Assembly (NCBI GenBank): GCA_902793685.1
Contig: CADBEN010000021.1
Coordinates: 1 to 38,891 of the forward strand
Length of the DNA stretch: 38,891 bases
Direction of reading: 5' to 3'
DNA from: an uncultured Lachnospiraceae bacterium
GTDB taxonomy: Bacteria; Bacillota; Clostridia; Lachnospirales; Lachnospiraceae
The notes beneath the pieces are model-generated. The model was not told the DNA's origin. It saw nothing but the letters and a program-made list of their open reading frames with translations, and searched no databases. This document shows, piece by piece, positions 7,777 through 15,923 of this stretch. A program made the translations under genes and the position numbers. Every line of letters starts with the position of its first letter. The stretch's first letter is position 1.

Positions 7777-8895
7777 ATGGAAAACAACAAAAACAAAAAG
7801 ACTGCCCTGATCATCGGAGCGATCCTGCTCATCGTGATCCTGGCAGTGCTGGGAATCAAGGCTTCCCGCCAGACAAAACCCAGTACCGCACCCTTGTCCA
7901 CGTACTGGACGGAAGGTTCGCCGGTGGCGCAGAGTCTCAGGGATTATGTGGCAAAGGTGACTGATCCGAAGGACACCGCCAACTTTATTCCCGAGAAGGA
8001 CCGGATCGCGGTGTTTGACATGGACGGAACGCTGACCTGCGAAACTTACTACACCTATTACGATACGATGATGTTTATCGAGTACTGCCTGAACGATCAT
8101 CCGGAAAAGGTGTCGGATGAATTAAAGCAGGTCGCCGCTTCCATCAAGCCCGGATATCTTGCCGACGAGGCGCTTGCAAGGAACTTCGCAAAAGCATACG
8201 CCGGCATGACCATGGAGGAATTCTACAACTATGCCGTAGAGTTCGGCAAGAAAAAAACCGCGAGTTTCAACAACATGCGGTACATTGACAATATGTACCT
8301 TCCGATGACGGAGCTTGTCCGGTATCTGTATGAGAACGGCTTCACGATCTACGTGATCAGCGGCACGGAGCGCACCACCACCCGCGCGATCGTGGCAAAC
8401 TCTCCGATCAAAGATTACGTCATGCCGGCTCATGTGATCGGCACGGATTTCGAAGTCAAGCAGAAGGGCCATGAGACGGAAGCGTCGAACCTGAATTTCA
8501 AATATGAAAACGGCGACGAGCTGGTCCTCACCGGCGGATTCATTCAGAAGAATCTTAACGCCAACAAATCCATCTACATTGAACGTGAGATCGGCCAGCG
8601 TCCGGTGCTGGCTTTCGGGAACAGCGGAAGCGACACCAGCATGATGAACTACACGATCGATGACAGAAACCCCTACCCCGCACAGGCTTACATGGTCGTC
8701 GCGGACGATAATTTCAGAGAGTGGGGCAAGCAGAACTGGGAAGAAAAGTCCGCGGAATATATCGCAAAGGGATATATTCCAGTCTCCATGAAGACCGATT
8801 TTGCCCAGATCTACGAAGAAGGCATCACCAAAGCCGCGGAGCAGTATACGGCACCCGCGTGGGCCCCGGAAGAGGAATTACAGAACGCTTCCTGA
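7777..8895 (+). CDS. Membrane-anchored HAD-family phosphatase
   Basis: 372 residues. Residues 9-28 form an uncleaved signal anchor (ALIIGAILLIVILAVLG), so the catalytic part should lie outside the cytoplasm. HAD motif I is VFDMDGTL with nucleophile D81 and acid/base D83, motif II is YVISGTE, and motif IV is LAFGNSGSD. The layout resembles phosphoserine-phosphatase-like or class B-like secreted phosphatases. A paralogue with a lipoprotein signal is encoded at 18952-20280; both share W-T-E-x-S-P, RIAVFDMDGTL and the glycine-rich GNxxSD motif. AGAAGGA precedes the ATG, and a very strong terminator follows. Substrate unknown; extracellular phosphate-ester hydrolysis is inference. Confidence 0.85.
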   Translation: MENNKNKKTALIIGAILLIVILAVLGIKASRQTKPSTAPLSTYWTEGSPVAQSLRDYVAKVTDPKDTANFIPEKDRIAVFDMDGTLTCETYYTYYDTMMFIEYCLNDHPEKVSDELKQVAASIKPGYLADEALARNFAKAYAGMTMEEFYNYAVEFGKKKTASFNNMRYIDNMYLPMTELVRYLYENGFTIYVISGTERTTTRAIVANSPIKDYVMPAHVIGTDFEVKQKGHETEASNLNFKYENGDELVLTGGFIQKNLNANKSIYIEREIGQRPVLAFGNSGSDTSMMNYTIDDRNPYPAQAYMVVADDNFREWGKQNWEEKSAEYIAKGYIPVSMKTDFAQIYEEGITKAAEQYTAPAWAPEEELQNAS

Positions 8896-8955
8896 GTAAA
8901 CACAAAACGCCTGCGGCACAGAACACTTTCGATATGGCACGCTTAAAATAGAGCG

Positions 8956-8992
8956 GATGCCGGTCAGATCATGACCGGCATCTGTTTTTTTT
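8956..8992 (+). terminator. Rho-independent terminator after HAD gene
   Basis: A perfect 11-bp stem (GATGCCGGTCA with TGACCGGCATC), five-base loop GATCA, then TG followed by eight T. It lies 60 bp past the stop codon of the plus-strand HAD gene and separates it from the convergent BASS transporter. Confidence 0.92.
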
Positions 8993-9037
8993 GCCCCCTC
9001 CGCAGCGCACAGCCTTCATCGGCCGCATACGGCGGCT

Positions 9038-9961
9038 TCATTCGATCTTCCTGTAGATTCCGGCCAGGACCGCGCCGGAGATGTTGTGCCAGACAGAGAA
9101 TATGGCACCGGGGACCGTCGCCATGGCAAGATCCGGGAATGCGCTCGAAGCCAGCGTGGTCGCGAGTCCTGAATTCTGCATTCCGATCTCTATGGAGACA
9201 GCTTTCTTTCTCGGCACATCCATCTTTAAAAGATCTCCCACCAGATATCCGCACAGATATCCCAGCAGGTTGTGCAGGATCACAATGGCAAAGATCACCA
9301 GTCCGGTGGAGAGGATCTTTTCACTGTTATGCGATACCACCGCACCGACGATCAGGCAGATGGCAGTCACTGATACCGTCGGCAGAACATCCACGATCCT
9401 CTGAGTGTACTTTTCAAACAGTCGGTTGATCAGAAGCCCGAGCCCGATGGGGATAATGACGACCTGTATGATAGAGAAAAACATTGACATGACGTCCACG
9501 CTGACCGAGGTCCGGAGATAGAGATAGGTAAGCGCCGGCGTGAGAAAGGGCGCCAGCAGTGTATTGATGCTGGTCATGGCGACCGAAAGCGCCGTGTCTC
9601 CTTTGGACAGATAGGTGATGACGTTGCTGGAGGTCCCGCCCGGGCATGTTCCCACAAGGACCACCCCCACCAGCAGCTCATCGCTCACGCCGAAAAGCTT
9701 TCCCAGCGCAAAGGCCAGAAACGGCATGATGACGAACTGCGAAACACATCCGACGGCAGCGTCCCGCGGTCTTGAAAATACCACGGCAAAGTCCGACAGC
9801 TTCATCGTGAGTCCCATGCCGAACATGACGATCATCAGAAGATAATTGATCCACCTGGTCTGGATCCAGAGGCAGGTCCCGGGCGCAAACAGTGCCGCCG
9901 CTGCGATGACCAGCACGATCCACGCCATATATTTCCCGATAAAAGCACTGACTTTCTTCAC
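9038..9961 (-). CDS. Bile acid:sodium symporter (BASS) family transporter
   Basis: About 307 residues from a GTG at 9961, with about nine to ten membrane helices. The start was chosen because AAAGGA lies about 11 bases upstream; the longer frame to 10012 would begin inside the terminator of the previous gene. Family hallmarks are MIVMFGMGLTMKLSDF in an early helix, the crossover-type GTCPGGTSSNVITYLSKGD segment and EIGMQNSGLATTLA. BASS proteins move organic anions with sodium, including bile acids, pantoate and keto acids. The upstream gene is an alanine/ornithine racemase-like enzyme, but a terminator separates them. Substrate unknown. Confidence 0.9.
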   Translation of the reverse strand: MKKVSAFIGKYMAWIVLVIAAAALFAPGTCLWIQTRWINYLLMIVMFGMGLTMKLSDFAVVFSRPRDAAVGCVSQFVIMPFLAFALGKLFGVSDELLVGVVLVGTCPGGTSSNVITYLSKGDTALSVAMTSINTLLAPFLTPALTYLYLRTSVSVDVMSMFFSIIQVVIIPIGLGLLINRLFEKYTQRIVDVLPTVSVTAICLIVGAVVSHNSEKILSTGLVIFAIVILHNLLGYLCGYLVGDLLKMDVPRKKAVSIEIGMQNSGLATTLASSAFPDLAMATVPGAIFSVWHNISGAVLAGIYRKIE

Positions 9962-10004
9962 TGTACCTGTGTTCCTTTCAGAATGAATTAGTTTTTGTGT
10001 AGAT

Positions 10005-10037
10005 TTTACCACAAAAAGAGGGACGGAAAACCGTCCC
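10005..10037 (-). terminator. Rho-independent terminator after the racemase gene
   Basis: On the minus strand GGGACGG, loop TTTT, CCGTCCC, then TCTTTTTG. It lies 10 bases beyond the racemase stop codon. It also argues that the BASS gene starts downstream of this hairpin and has its own expression signals or depends on read-through. Confidence 0.85.
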
Positions 10038-10046
10038 CCTTTCTCT

Positions 10047-11117
10047 TTACGAGTCGATATAAACTTTTTTCACGAAGTCAGAGGTGAATGCCCGCATGGT
10101 GGAGAAGTATCCGAGCTGCAGTGTGATCGGATCCCCCACATGGAATTCCCCGTCTGCGTCCGTGAGATCCAGCATCAGGTGGTCTGAGCTCGCGCCGAGA
10201 AGGATCATCTTCGGATCCGCCGGGACTGTGGTCTCCGGGTCGAAGTCCTGCTTTCCCAGGGCGCAGACTGCCTTCAGGCGCTTCGGCCCCCGGTCTGTGA
10301 ACTCCGGCCTTCTTCCGTAGGAATCGACGCCCACGGTGCCCCAGGGCAGGGACGGCTTCTCTTTCAGCTCCACGATCTCACACTGGAGCATGAAGACATC
10401 CTTGTGGGTCCCCGGAAGATACTGATATCTGGCCCGCTCTTTTCCGAACAGGAGGGACTCCCCGAGGCGGAGGTTGTTCACCCCCGCGGGAATGCCGCCC
10501 CGCAGCATGAGGTCCAGGGCTGCGGAATTGCCGCCGCTGACGTACTCGACCTTTCTTCCGATGGCTTCGGAGACATCGTCCGCGATGGAGGTCAGCTTCA
10601 GGAGTTTTTCCGTGTCATGCTGGATGAAAGAGAAACAGGTCAGGTTCACGCCGACGCCGCCCACCTCCACGTTCGGAAGTTTTTCGGCCTCGACCGCGGT
10701 CCGCTTCAGTTCTTCATAGTCGATATAGCCTTCCCGGATATCCCCGAGGTCGGCCATCAGGACGACCTTATGCTTTCTGCCCTGACGGACTGCTTCCTCG
10801 CTGATGGCGCGGATCACAGCGATCTCCGAGTTCAGCGACACGTCGGCAAAGCGGACCAGCCGTTCGATCTCGGACAGCATCGGAGGCCGGATCAGCCATT
10901 TTTCAGCTTCGAGGCCGGAAAGCCGCTCCAGGTTGTCGACTCTGGAATCTCCCAGAATCTCAAGCCCTTCTTCGAGATAAATACGGGCGATCTCAGGATC
11001 GCCCGTGAAGCACTTTGTAATGCCTGTGATGCGGATGCCGTGCTCCCCGCAGAGCCGCTTCATGGTACGGACATTTTCTCTCAAATGTCCGAGGTTTATT
11101 GTCAGCAGCGGATACAA
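10047..11117 (-). CDS. Alanine/ornithine racemase family PLP enzyme
   Basis: 356 residues with the fold-type III alanine racemase N-domain. The PLP lysine is probably K35 in GITKCFTGD. A phosphate-binding region follows in YVSGGNSAALDL and NNLRLGESLLFG, which is typical of the alanine/ornithine racemase family that includes clostridial ornithine racemase. The start is TTG, supported by AAAGGAG seven bases upstream; no ATG fits. It lies 27 bp downstream of the alanine/glycine symporter gene and is probably in the same transcript. The enzyme interconverts L- and D-amino acids; ornithine or another basic amino acid is possible, but the substrate cannot be fixed from sequence. Confidence 0.85.
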   Translation of the reverse strand: MYPLLTINLGHLRENVRTMKRLCGEHGIRITGITKCFTGDPEIARIYLEEGLEILGDSRVDNLERLSGLEAEKWLIRPPMLSEIERLVRFADVSLNSEIAVIRAISEEAVRQGRKHKVVLMADLGDIREGYIDYEELKRTAVEAEKLPNVEVGGVGVNLTCFSFIQHDTEKLLKLTSIADDVSEAIGRKVEYVSGGNSAALDLMLRGGIPAGVNNLRLGESLLFGKERARYQYLPGTHKDVFMLQCEIVELKEKPSLPWGTVGVDSYGRRPEFTDRGPKRLKAVCALGKQDFDPETTVPADPKMILLGASSDHLMLDLTDADGEFHVGDPITLQLGYFSTMRAFTSDFVKKVYIDS

Positions 11118-11144
11118 TTCACCGCTCCTTTCTGTATGACGGAA

Positions 11145-12554
11145 TTACTCGTTCCAGAAGTCAAGCGTAGACGGATCGAGGCCGATGTCTTTTGCGTGGA
11201 AGTGGATCTTGTCGCTGGTCTTTCTCTTCTCACGGTAGTCATTCAGGCACTTGTAGGCCGTTCCGCCGATCAGCATACACACAGGCATGTTGATGAAGGC
11301 CATGATGACGTTCAGGAAGTCAGCCAGATCCCAGACGGTTCCCGCGGAAAGGGTCGCGCCGATGCCGATGATGACAGCGCCGACGGTGCGGATGGTGTTC
11401 AGAGCGCTCTTGCTGAGGGGCTTGCCGTTCAGGTAGGTGAAGCAGTTCTCAATGAAGAAGAAGTTGCCCAGCAGGGTCGAGAAAGCGAACATTGCCAGCG
11501 CCACGACCATGAAGGTGGGGCCGATCTCTCCGAAAACAGCCTTCAGAGATTCCTGGACATAGGGTGCGCCGGAGAGTTCCTTGGTCGGAGCGACGCCGGA
11601 GCAGAGGCACATGAAACCGGTGCAGGAGCAGAGAAGAAGGGTGTCGATGAACACGGACATCATCTGGACCAGACCCTGCTTTGCCGGGTGAGAGGTGGAA
11701 GCGGAAGCCGCTGCGTTCGGAGCGGAACCGATACCTGCCTCGTTGGAGAACAGACCGCGCTTGAAGCCGAGGATCATGCAGGAGCCCATAAGACCGCTGA
11801 AGATAGCCTTGAAGTCAAATGCATCCGCGAAGATCATGCCCAGCATGTGCGGAATGTTGCCGATGTTCAGGATGATGACGACGATGGCGACCAGGACATA
11901 GAACACACCCATGACCGGGACCAGACGCTCGCAGATCGCGACGATACGTCTTCCGCCGCCGATCAGGCAGTACAGGCAGAGGAGACCCAGAGCTGCGCCG
12001 AAGACCTTCGGGAAGACTGCCGGATCATAGAAGCTGTAGTACTTGAAGGTAGACTGCATGTTGTAAGCAGCCAGCATGTTGAATGCGATACCGTAGCATG
12101 CGATCAGGCAGACGGAGAAGATGATCGCCAGCGGACGGCTGTGCAGAGCGGCCTCGATGTAGTATGCCGGTCCGCCGTAGGAGCTTCCGTCCGGATTCTT
12201 CTTCTTATAGATCTGTGCAAGGCAGGACTCCACAAAACCGGAAGCGCCGCCGAGAAGGGCGACCACCCACATCCAGAACAGAGCGCCGGGGCCGCCAAGG
12301 CAGATGGCGGTGGAGACGCCGATGATGTTTCCGGTACCGACGCGGGACGCGGTGGAGACCATCAGTGCGCCGAAGGAAGAAATATCACCCTCGTTCTCCG
12401 GCTTTTCCAGGATCACGCGCCATGCCTCTTTGAACATTCCGAACTGCACGAATTGCGTGCGGACCGAGAAATAGATTCCGCCGACGATCAGAAGCGTGAT
12501 CAGCGGCCATCCCCAAAGGAAACCGGAAATGGTATTGATGACTGACATTATCAT
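11145..12554 (-). CDS. Alanine/glycine:cation symporter (AGCS family)
   Basis: 469 residues, about 11 membrane helices, full family length. Hallmarks are TRVGTGNIIGVSTAICLGGPGALFWMW in the early helices, GLFSNEAGIGSAPNAAASA in the middle and a late aromatic-rich FFIENCFTYL helix. AGCS proteins import alanine, glycine and sometimes other small amino acids with sodium or protons. A purine-rich AGGGGG lies seven bases before the ATG. A promoter and a large leader hairpin sit at 12581-12654. The racemase follows 27 bp downstream, suggesting uptake of an amino acid and its racemisation. Confidence 0.93.
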   Translation of the reverse strand: MIMSVINTISGFLWGWPLITLLIVGGIYFSVRTQFVQFGMFKEAWRVILEKPENEGDISSFGALMVSTASRVGTGNIIGVSTAICLGGPGALFWMWVVALLGGASGFVESCLAQIYKKKNPDGSSYGGPAYYIEAALHSRPLAIIFSVCLIACYGIAFNMLAAYNMQSTFKYYSFYDPAVFPKVFGAALGLLCLYCLIGGGRRIVAICERLVPVMGVFYVLVAIVVIILNIGNIPHMLGMIFADAFDFKAIFSGLMGSCMILGFKRGLFSNEAGIGSAPNAAASASTSHPAKQGLVQMMSVFIDTLLLCSCTGFMCLCSGVAPTKELSGAPYVQESLKAVFGEIGPTFMVVALAMFAFSTLLGNFFFIENCFTYLNGKPLSKSALNTIRTVGAVIIGIGATLSAGTVWDLADFLNVIMAFINMPVCMLIGGTAYKCLNDYREKRKTSDKIHFHAKDIGLDPSTLDFWNE

Positions 12555-12580
12555 AAGTTTTACCCCCTTTTTTTGATAGC

Positions 12581-12654
12581 GCCTGCCGCGGGCCGGAATG
12601 ACCCGCGGAAGGCTGCCATTGGTTCCATTATACTATATTTATCCCCTGCATTAA
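12581..12654 (-). promoter_or_regulatory. Promoter and leader hairpin of the symporter operon
   Basis: On the minus strand a -35-like TTAATG (12649-12654) and a consensus -10 TATAAT (12627-12632) are spaced 16 bp apart. About 14 bp below the -10, an 11-bp GC-rich stem (GCCTGCCGCGGG with CCCGCGGAAGGC, one mismatch; 12581-12613) would lie at the 5' end of the mRNA. No U-tract follows, so it is not a simple terminator; it may protect or regulate the leader. No known riboswitch is recognised. Confidence 0.5.
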
Positions 12655-12671
12655 GATAAAATGACTGCTGA

Positions 12672-13640
12672 TCAGGACTTCCCGGTCAGTTTGTTCGGCA
12701 CACCGGCGAAGGTATGAAGCAGGAAGTCATCGGACAGGACCTTTAAGATCGCCTCTCCTCCGACGCTGTTGCCCTTCTTGTTGAGCCGCGGTCCGAAGAC
12801 GCCGATGCCATATCCGCCTTCGCCCACTGCCACGATACCGCCGCCCACGCCGCTCTTGGACGGAAGACCGATCTTGACTGCATATTCTCCGGATTCGTCA
12901 TACATTCCGCAGAGCATCATCAGCGTGGTGACGACCTTGACGATCTGGGGATCCAGAAGGCGCTCTCCGGTAGCCGGGTCAACACCGCCGCAGGAAAGGA
13001 TCAGCGCGTAATTGGCCAGGTCTCTGGCTGTTACCATGACCGAGCACATACGGAAGTACACATCCAGAACATCCTCCGGCTCTCCGTCCAGAACGCCGAC
13101 GCTCTTCAGAAGATAGGCGATGGAACGGTTTCTGGTGCCGGTGCTTTTTTCCGACATATACACTTTTTCATTCAGGTGGATCTTCGGGTTGCCGCAGAGC
13201 CTTCTTACCAGATCAAGGAAAGCCTGGAAGGGGTTCGCCGCCCGCACACAGCCCGCTGTTACAATGGCTCCGGCATTGATCATCGGGTTGAAGGGGCGCA
13301 TGTCCTTCAGCTCCAGCTGCAGGATGCTGTCGAAACGGTCTCCGGTAGGTTCCATGCCGACTTTGCTGAACAAATACTCATAACCGGCAGTCTGCAGGGC
13401 AAGTATCAGCGAAAAGGTCTTTGAAATACTCTGCATGGTAAAGGGGATGTCAAAATCCCCGGTCTCATAGGTACGCCCGTCTGAGGTGCGGATGCAGACG
13501 CCCAGGTTGGAAGGGTTCGCCTTTGCCAGTTCCGGAATGTAGTTCGCGACCGCTCCCTCGCAGAGGACGTCGCGTCCCTTTTCCATGGCCTTTTCCAGGG
13601 TCGCAAGAATCCATTCGTCGTTTTCCATCTGTCCACTCAT
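12672..13640 (-). CDS. glsA: Glutaminase A
   Basis: 322 residues from the ATG at 13640, which has AAAGGAG about ten bases upstream; a further in-frame start at 13694 lacks such a site. The beta-lactamase-like serine-dependent fold is shown by the S-x-x-K motif (S71-I-S-K74 in MQSISKTF), RPFNPMINAGAI, RNRSIAYLLKS and the GLPSKSGVGGGI segment. The enzyme converts glutamine to glutamate and ammonia in the cytoplasm. Downstream are the alanine/glycine symporter, the racemase and the BASS transporter, but a separate promoter lies between this gene and the symporter. An AT-rich 230-bp region upstream should hold its promoter. Confidence 0.93.
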   Translation of the reverse strand: MSGQMENDEWILATLEKAMEKGRDVLCEGAVANYIPELAKANPSNLGVCIRTSDGRTYETGDFDIPFTMQSISKTFSLILALQTAGYEYLFSKVGMEPTGDRFDSILQLELKDMRPFNPMINAGAIVTAGCVRAANPFQAFLDLVRRLCGNPKIHLNEKVYMSEKSTGTRNRSIAYLLKSVGVLDGEPEDVLDVYFRMCSVMVTARDLANYALILSCGGVDPATGERLLDPQIVKVVTTLMMLCGMYDESGEYAVKIGLPSKSGVGGGIVAVGEGGYGIGVFGPRLNKKGNSVGGEAILKVLSDDFLLHTFAGVPNKLTGKS

Positions 13641-13874
13641 GATCCGGCATCTCCTTTCGGTTGATTTTTCCATGAATACACTAACATCAATCAATCAATT
13701 AAGCTAATAGGAAAGGCACATAAGGGATATGAGAAAAATACATAGCCGCAAAATTTCATTATTTATTTTTCTCTACAGAGTATTATATTCGCATATTGCA
13801 TGATAATTCTACAATATTTCAAATTTGTTATGCAATTTTCCCTGTTGTCCGGCTAAGAAGATATAATTCGGATA

Positions 13875-14219
13875 ATGTTCGGAAGACAAAACAGAACTGT
13901 TTGAGTATGCCCCGGTTCCCAGGGCCATGGCTGTAATGGCGATCCCGACGATCTTCAGTCAGCTGGTCCCGCTGATCGGCTACAATTACGCGGCAAAGAA
14001 TTTTTCCAGGCGATCGGCCGCGGGCCGGTATCCTTCTTCCTGGCGGCAGCCAGGCAGCTGGTGTTCAATATCCCGCTCCTTCTGCTTCTGGACCGTTTCT
14101 TCGGAATGGACGGTCTTGTCTGGACCCAGTTCATCGCCGACATCTTCACCGTAATCCTGACCTACGCCGTGTACTGGAAGCTGTACAAAAAACCGCAGAA
14201 AAAAATGAGGGGTTCGTGA
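13875..14219 (+). pseudogene. MATE-family efflux transporter remnant
   Basis: Three pieces of a MATE transporter are joined. The first is an N-terminal piece ending PVPRAMAVMAIPTIFSQL. The second is a short mid-protein piece resembling the GYNYGAK motif (IGYNYAAKNF). The third is a C-terminal piece in the next frame that starts FFQAIGRGPVSFF and ends at TGA 14217-14219. A normal MATE protein has about 450 residues, so most of the middle is deleted and a frameshift separates the last two pieces. The ATG at 13875 is out of frame with the first piece by one base; removing one T would give a start MSEDKTEL. The TGA stop lies in the loop of the downstream terminator. Non-functional. Confidence 0.8.
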
Positions 14220-14237
14220 CGGGAACCCCTCATTTTT
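14201..14237. terminator. Bidirectional rho-independent terminator
   Basis: A perfect 15-bp inverted repeat (AAAAATGAGGGGTTC / GAACCCCTCATTTTT) with a 7-base loop. T runs on both strands let it serve the MATE remnant on the plus strand and cardiolipin synthase on the minus strand, whose stop codon is 48 bp away. Confidence 0.93.
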
Positions 14238-14284
14238 TTATCATTTCCGCTGAACCCGGCAGTTTCCGGCACTTGCCGCGTTCG

Positions 14285-15850
14285 TCACATCAGCGGGCCG
14301 AACATCCTGAGGATCAGCTGGCCCAGGCGAAGCCCCGCGGATCTTCCGGTGCTGTACTCTTCGGTGACCTCCTCGCACTGCGGGAACAGCTGCAGGAAGT
14401 CGTCGCGGATGTCCGCTACCGCCGGGCTGCCGATCAGCACGCAGCCGCATTCAAAGTGATGGTACAGGCTTCGGTAGTCCATGTTGATGGTGCCGCAGGT
14501 CGCGATGATGTCGTCGGATATGCTCATCTTCGCGTGGCAGAAACCGGGGGTGTACTCGAAGATCCGGATACCGCCCTTCACCAGCTGGGCGTAGAAGGAC
14601 CGGGTCAGCTTATAGATGAGCTTCTTGTCCGGGATCCCGGGGGTGATGAGACGGACATCCACGCCGCGCTTTGCGGCAAGGTTCAGGGCCCGGGTCATCT
14701 CTTCGGTGATGATGAGGTAGGGCGTGATGAAGTACAGGTATTTCTGGGCACGGTCCGCCATGCTGATATAGACATCCTCGCCCACCGGCTTTGTGTCTAT
14801 GGGCGTGTCCGAATAGAACTGGACCAGGCCCTCCGCCTCCGGAACAGCCGTCTCCGGGAAGTATTTCCGGAACGTCACATCCTCCTCGTCATCTTCCCGC
14901 ACCGCGTTCCAGCTGGAAAGGAACGTGGCCGTCAGGGCCCGGACAGCCTCTCCCTCAAGGCGGATGCCGGTATCTTTCCAGTGGCCGAAGGGATGGGTGA
15001 TGTTGAAGTACTCGTCGGCAATGTTGTAGCCGCCGGTGAAGGCGACCTTGCCGTCGATGATGGTCATCTTCCGGTGATCGCGGTTGTTCAGGAACACGTT
15101 CAGGAGGGGGACCATCGGGTTGAAGACCCGGCAGCGGATCCCGCGCTTCTCCAGTTTTTTGACGAAGTCCACGTTGATGAAGCCGATGCTGCCGATGTCG
15201 TCATAGAAGACGCGCACGTCCACGCCCTCCGCGGCCTTCTCCGCAAGGATGTCCTCAATGGACTGCCAGCTCCCCGCGTCCTCGATGGCAAAGTAGGCCA
15301 TGAAAATGAAGGACTTTGCCTGCTTCATGTCCTCCTTCTGGGCCGCGATCCCCTTCGCCGCGTCGTCGTAGTAGATGACATCCGTATTCACGTAGACCGG
15401 GTATCCGCTCTCATTCAGGAGATAGCGGCTGATGCCGGCGCAGGACGGCACCTGGTCCTCCAGCGCGTGCATGACCTCCTCATCCTGTACCAGGTTCGGC
15501 ATGAGCTTCGCGTCCATCTCCGCGTAGCGTTTCTTCATCTTCCGGGTGGAGCCGGACAGACCGATGAAGAGATAGAGGGACACGCCCACCGGCGGGAAAA
15601 GGAGGATCAGGATGATCCACGGGATCTTGATGGAGCCGGTCCTGTTCTGGCTGTAGATGAACAGGACCAGGAACAGGGCCAGCACGCGGATGACCACCGC
15701 GATGAGCCCCGCATAGTTTCCGAGGTGCGCCTTCAGGATCCCGACGATCAGCGCGATCTCCAGAAGAATGGCGATGGCCACGAATACCACCCGAAGGATC
15801 CCGTTCTTTGTATTTGCCTGGTTTTCATGAGTCACAGGTGATGATGACAT
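14285..15850 (-). CDS. cls: Cardiolipin synthase (phospholipase D family)
   Basis: 521 residues. Two N-terminal membrane helices (about 20-66) and a PLDc_N-like helix (PWIILILLFPPVGVSLYLFI) are followed by two HKD motifs: HRKMTIIDGKVAFTGG and HAKMSISDDIIATCG. This is the standard bacterial cardiolipin synthase layout, which condenses two phosphatidylglycerol molecules at the membrane. The start has a GGGGGG tract six bases before the ATG. It is the last gene of the minus-strand run XpaC-TelA-small membrane protein-SRAP-cls; a hairpin at 15891-15913 separates it from the SRAP gene and may reduce read-through. A bidirectional terminator follows. Confidence 0.93.
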   Translation of the reverse strand: MSSSPVTHENQANTKNGILRVVFVAIAILLEIALIVGILKAHLGNYAGLIAVVIRVLALFLVLFIYSQNRTGSIKIPWIILILLFPPVGVSLYLFIGLSGSTRKMKKRYAEMDAKLMPNLVQDEEVMHALEDQVPSCAGISRYLLNESGYPVYVNTDVIYYDDAAKGIAAQKEDMKQAKSFIFMAYFAIEDAGSWQSIEDILAEKAAEGVDVRVFYDDIGSIGFINVDFVKKLEKRGIRCRVFNPMVPLLNVFLNNRDHRKMTIIDGKVAFTGGYNIADEYFNITHPFGHWKDTGIRLEGEAVRALTATFLSSWNAVREDDEEDVTFRKYFPETAVPEAEGLVQFYSDTPIDTKPVGEDVYISMADRAQKYLYFITPYLIITEEMTRALNLAAKRGVDVRLITPGIPDKKLIYKLTRSFYAQLVKGGIRIFEYTPGFCHAKMSISDDIIATCGTINMDYRSLYHHFECGCVLIGSPAVADIRDDFLQLFPQCEEVTEEYSTGRSAGLRLGQLILRMFGPLM

Positions 15851-15890
15851 TTGGTTCCCCCCCCGATTTCCGATTTTTTTTATAAAGCTT

Positions 15891-15913
15891 CCGGTCAGCG
15901 GAAAGCTGACCGG
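15891..15913. other. Stem-loop between SRAP and cls genes
   Basis: A perfect 9-bp inverted repeat (CCGGTCAGC / GCTGACCGG) with a 5-base loop lies 10 bp past the SRAP stop codon. Neither strand has a proper U-tract immediately after it, so it may be a weak terminator or an mRNA-processing or stability element between the two genes. Confidence 0.5.
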
Positions 15914-15923
15914 GAATTATTTA

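Noticed and set aside
10404-12545. A 713-codon open frame on the plus strand
   Set aside because: It lies antisense to the racemase and symporter genes, which have clear family motifs. Its composition (His, Asp, Gln-rich, low complexity) is typical of the reverse strand of GC-rich genes.
11118-12671. Known riboswitch (glycine or lysine type) upstream of the amino-acid genes
   Set aside because: Only a single simple hairpin is visible; no conserved aptamer sequence was recognised.
14216-15841. A 541-codon plus-strand frame over cardiolipin synthase
   Set aside because: Antisense shadow of a gene with two clear HKD motifs; no recognisable protein features or start signal.
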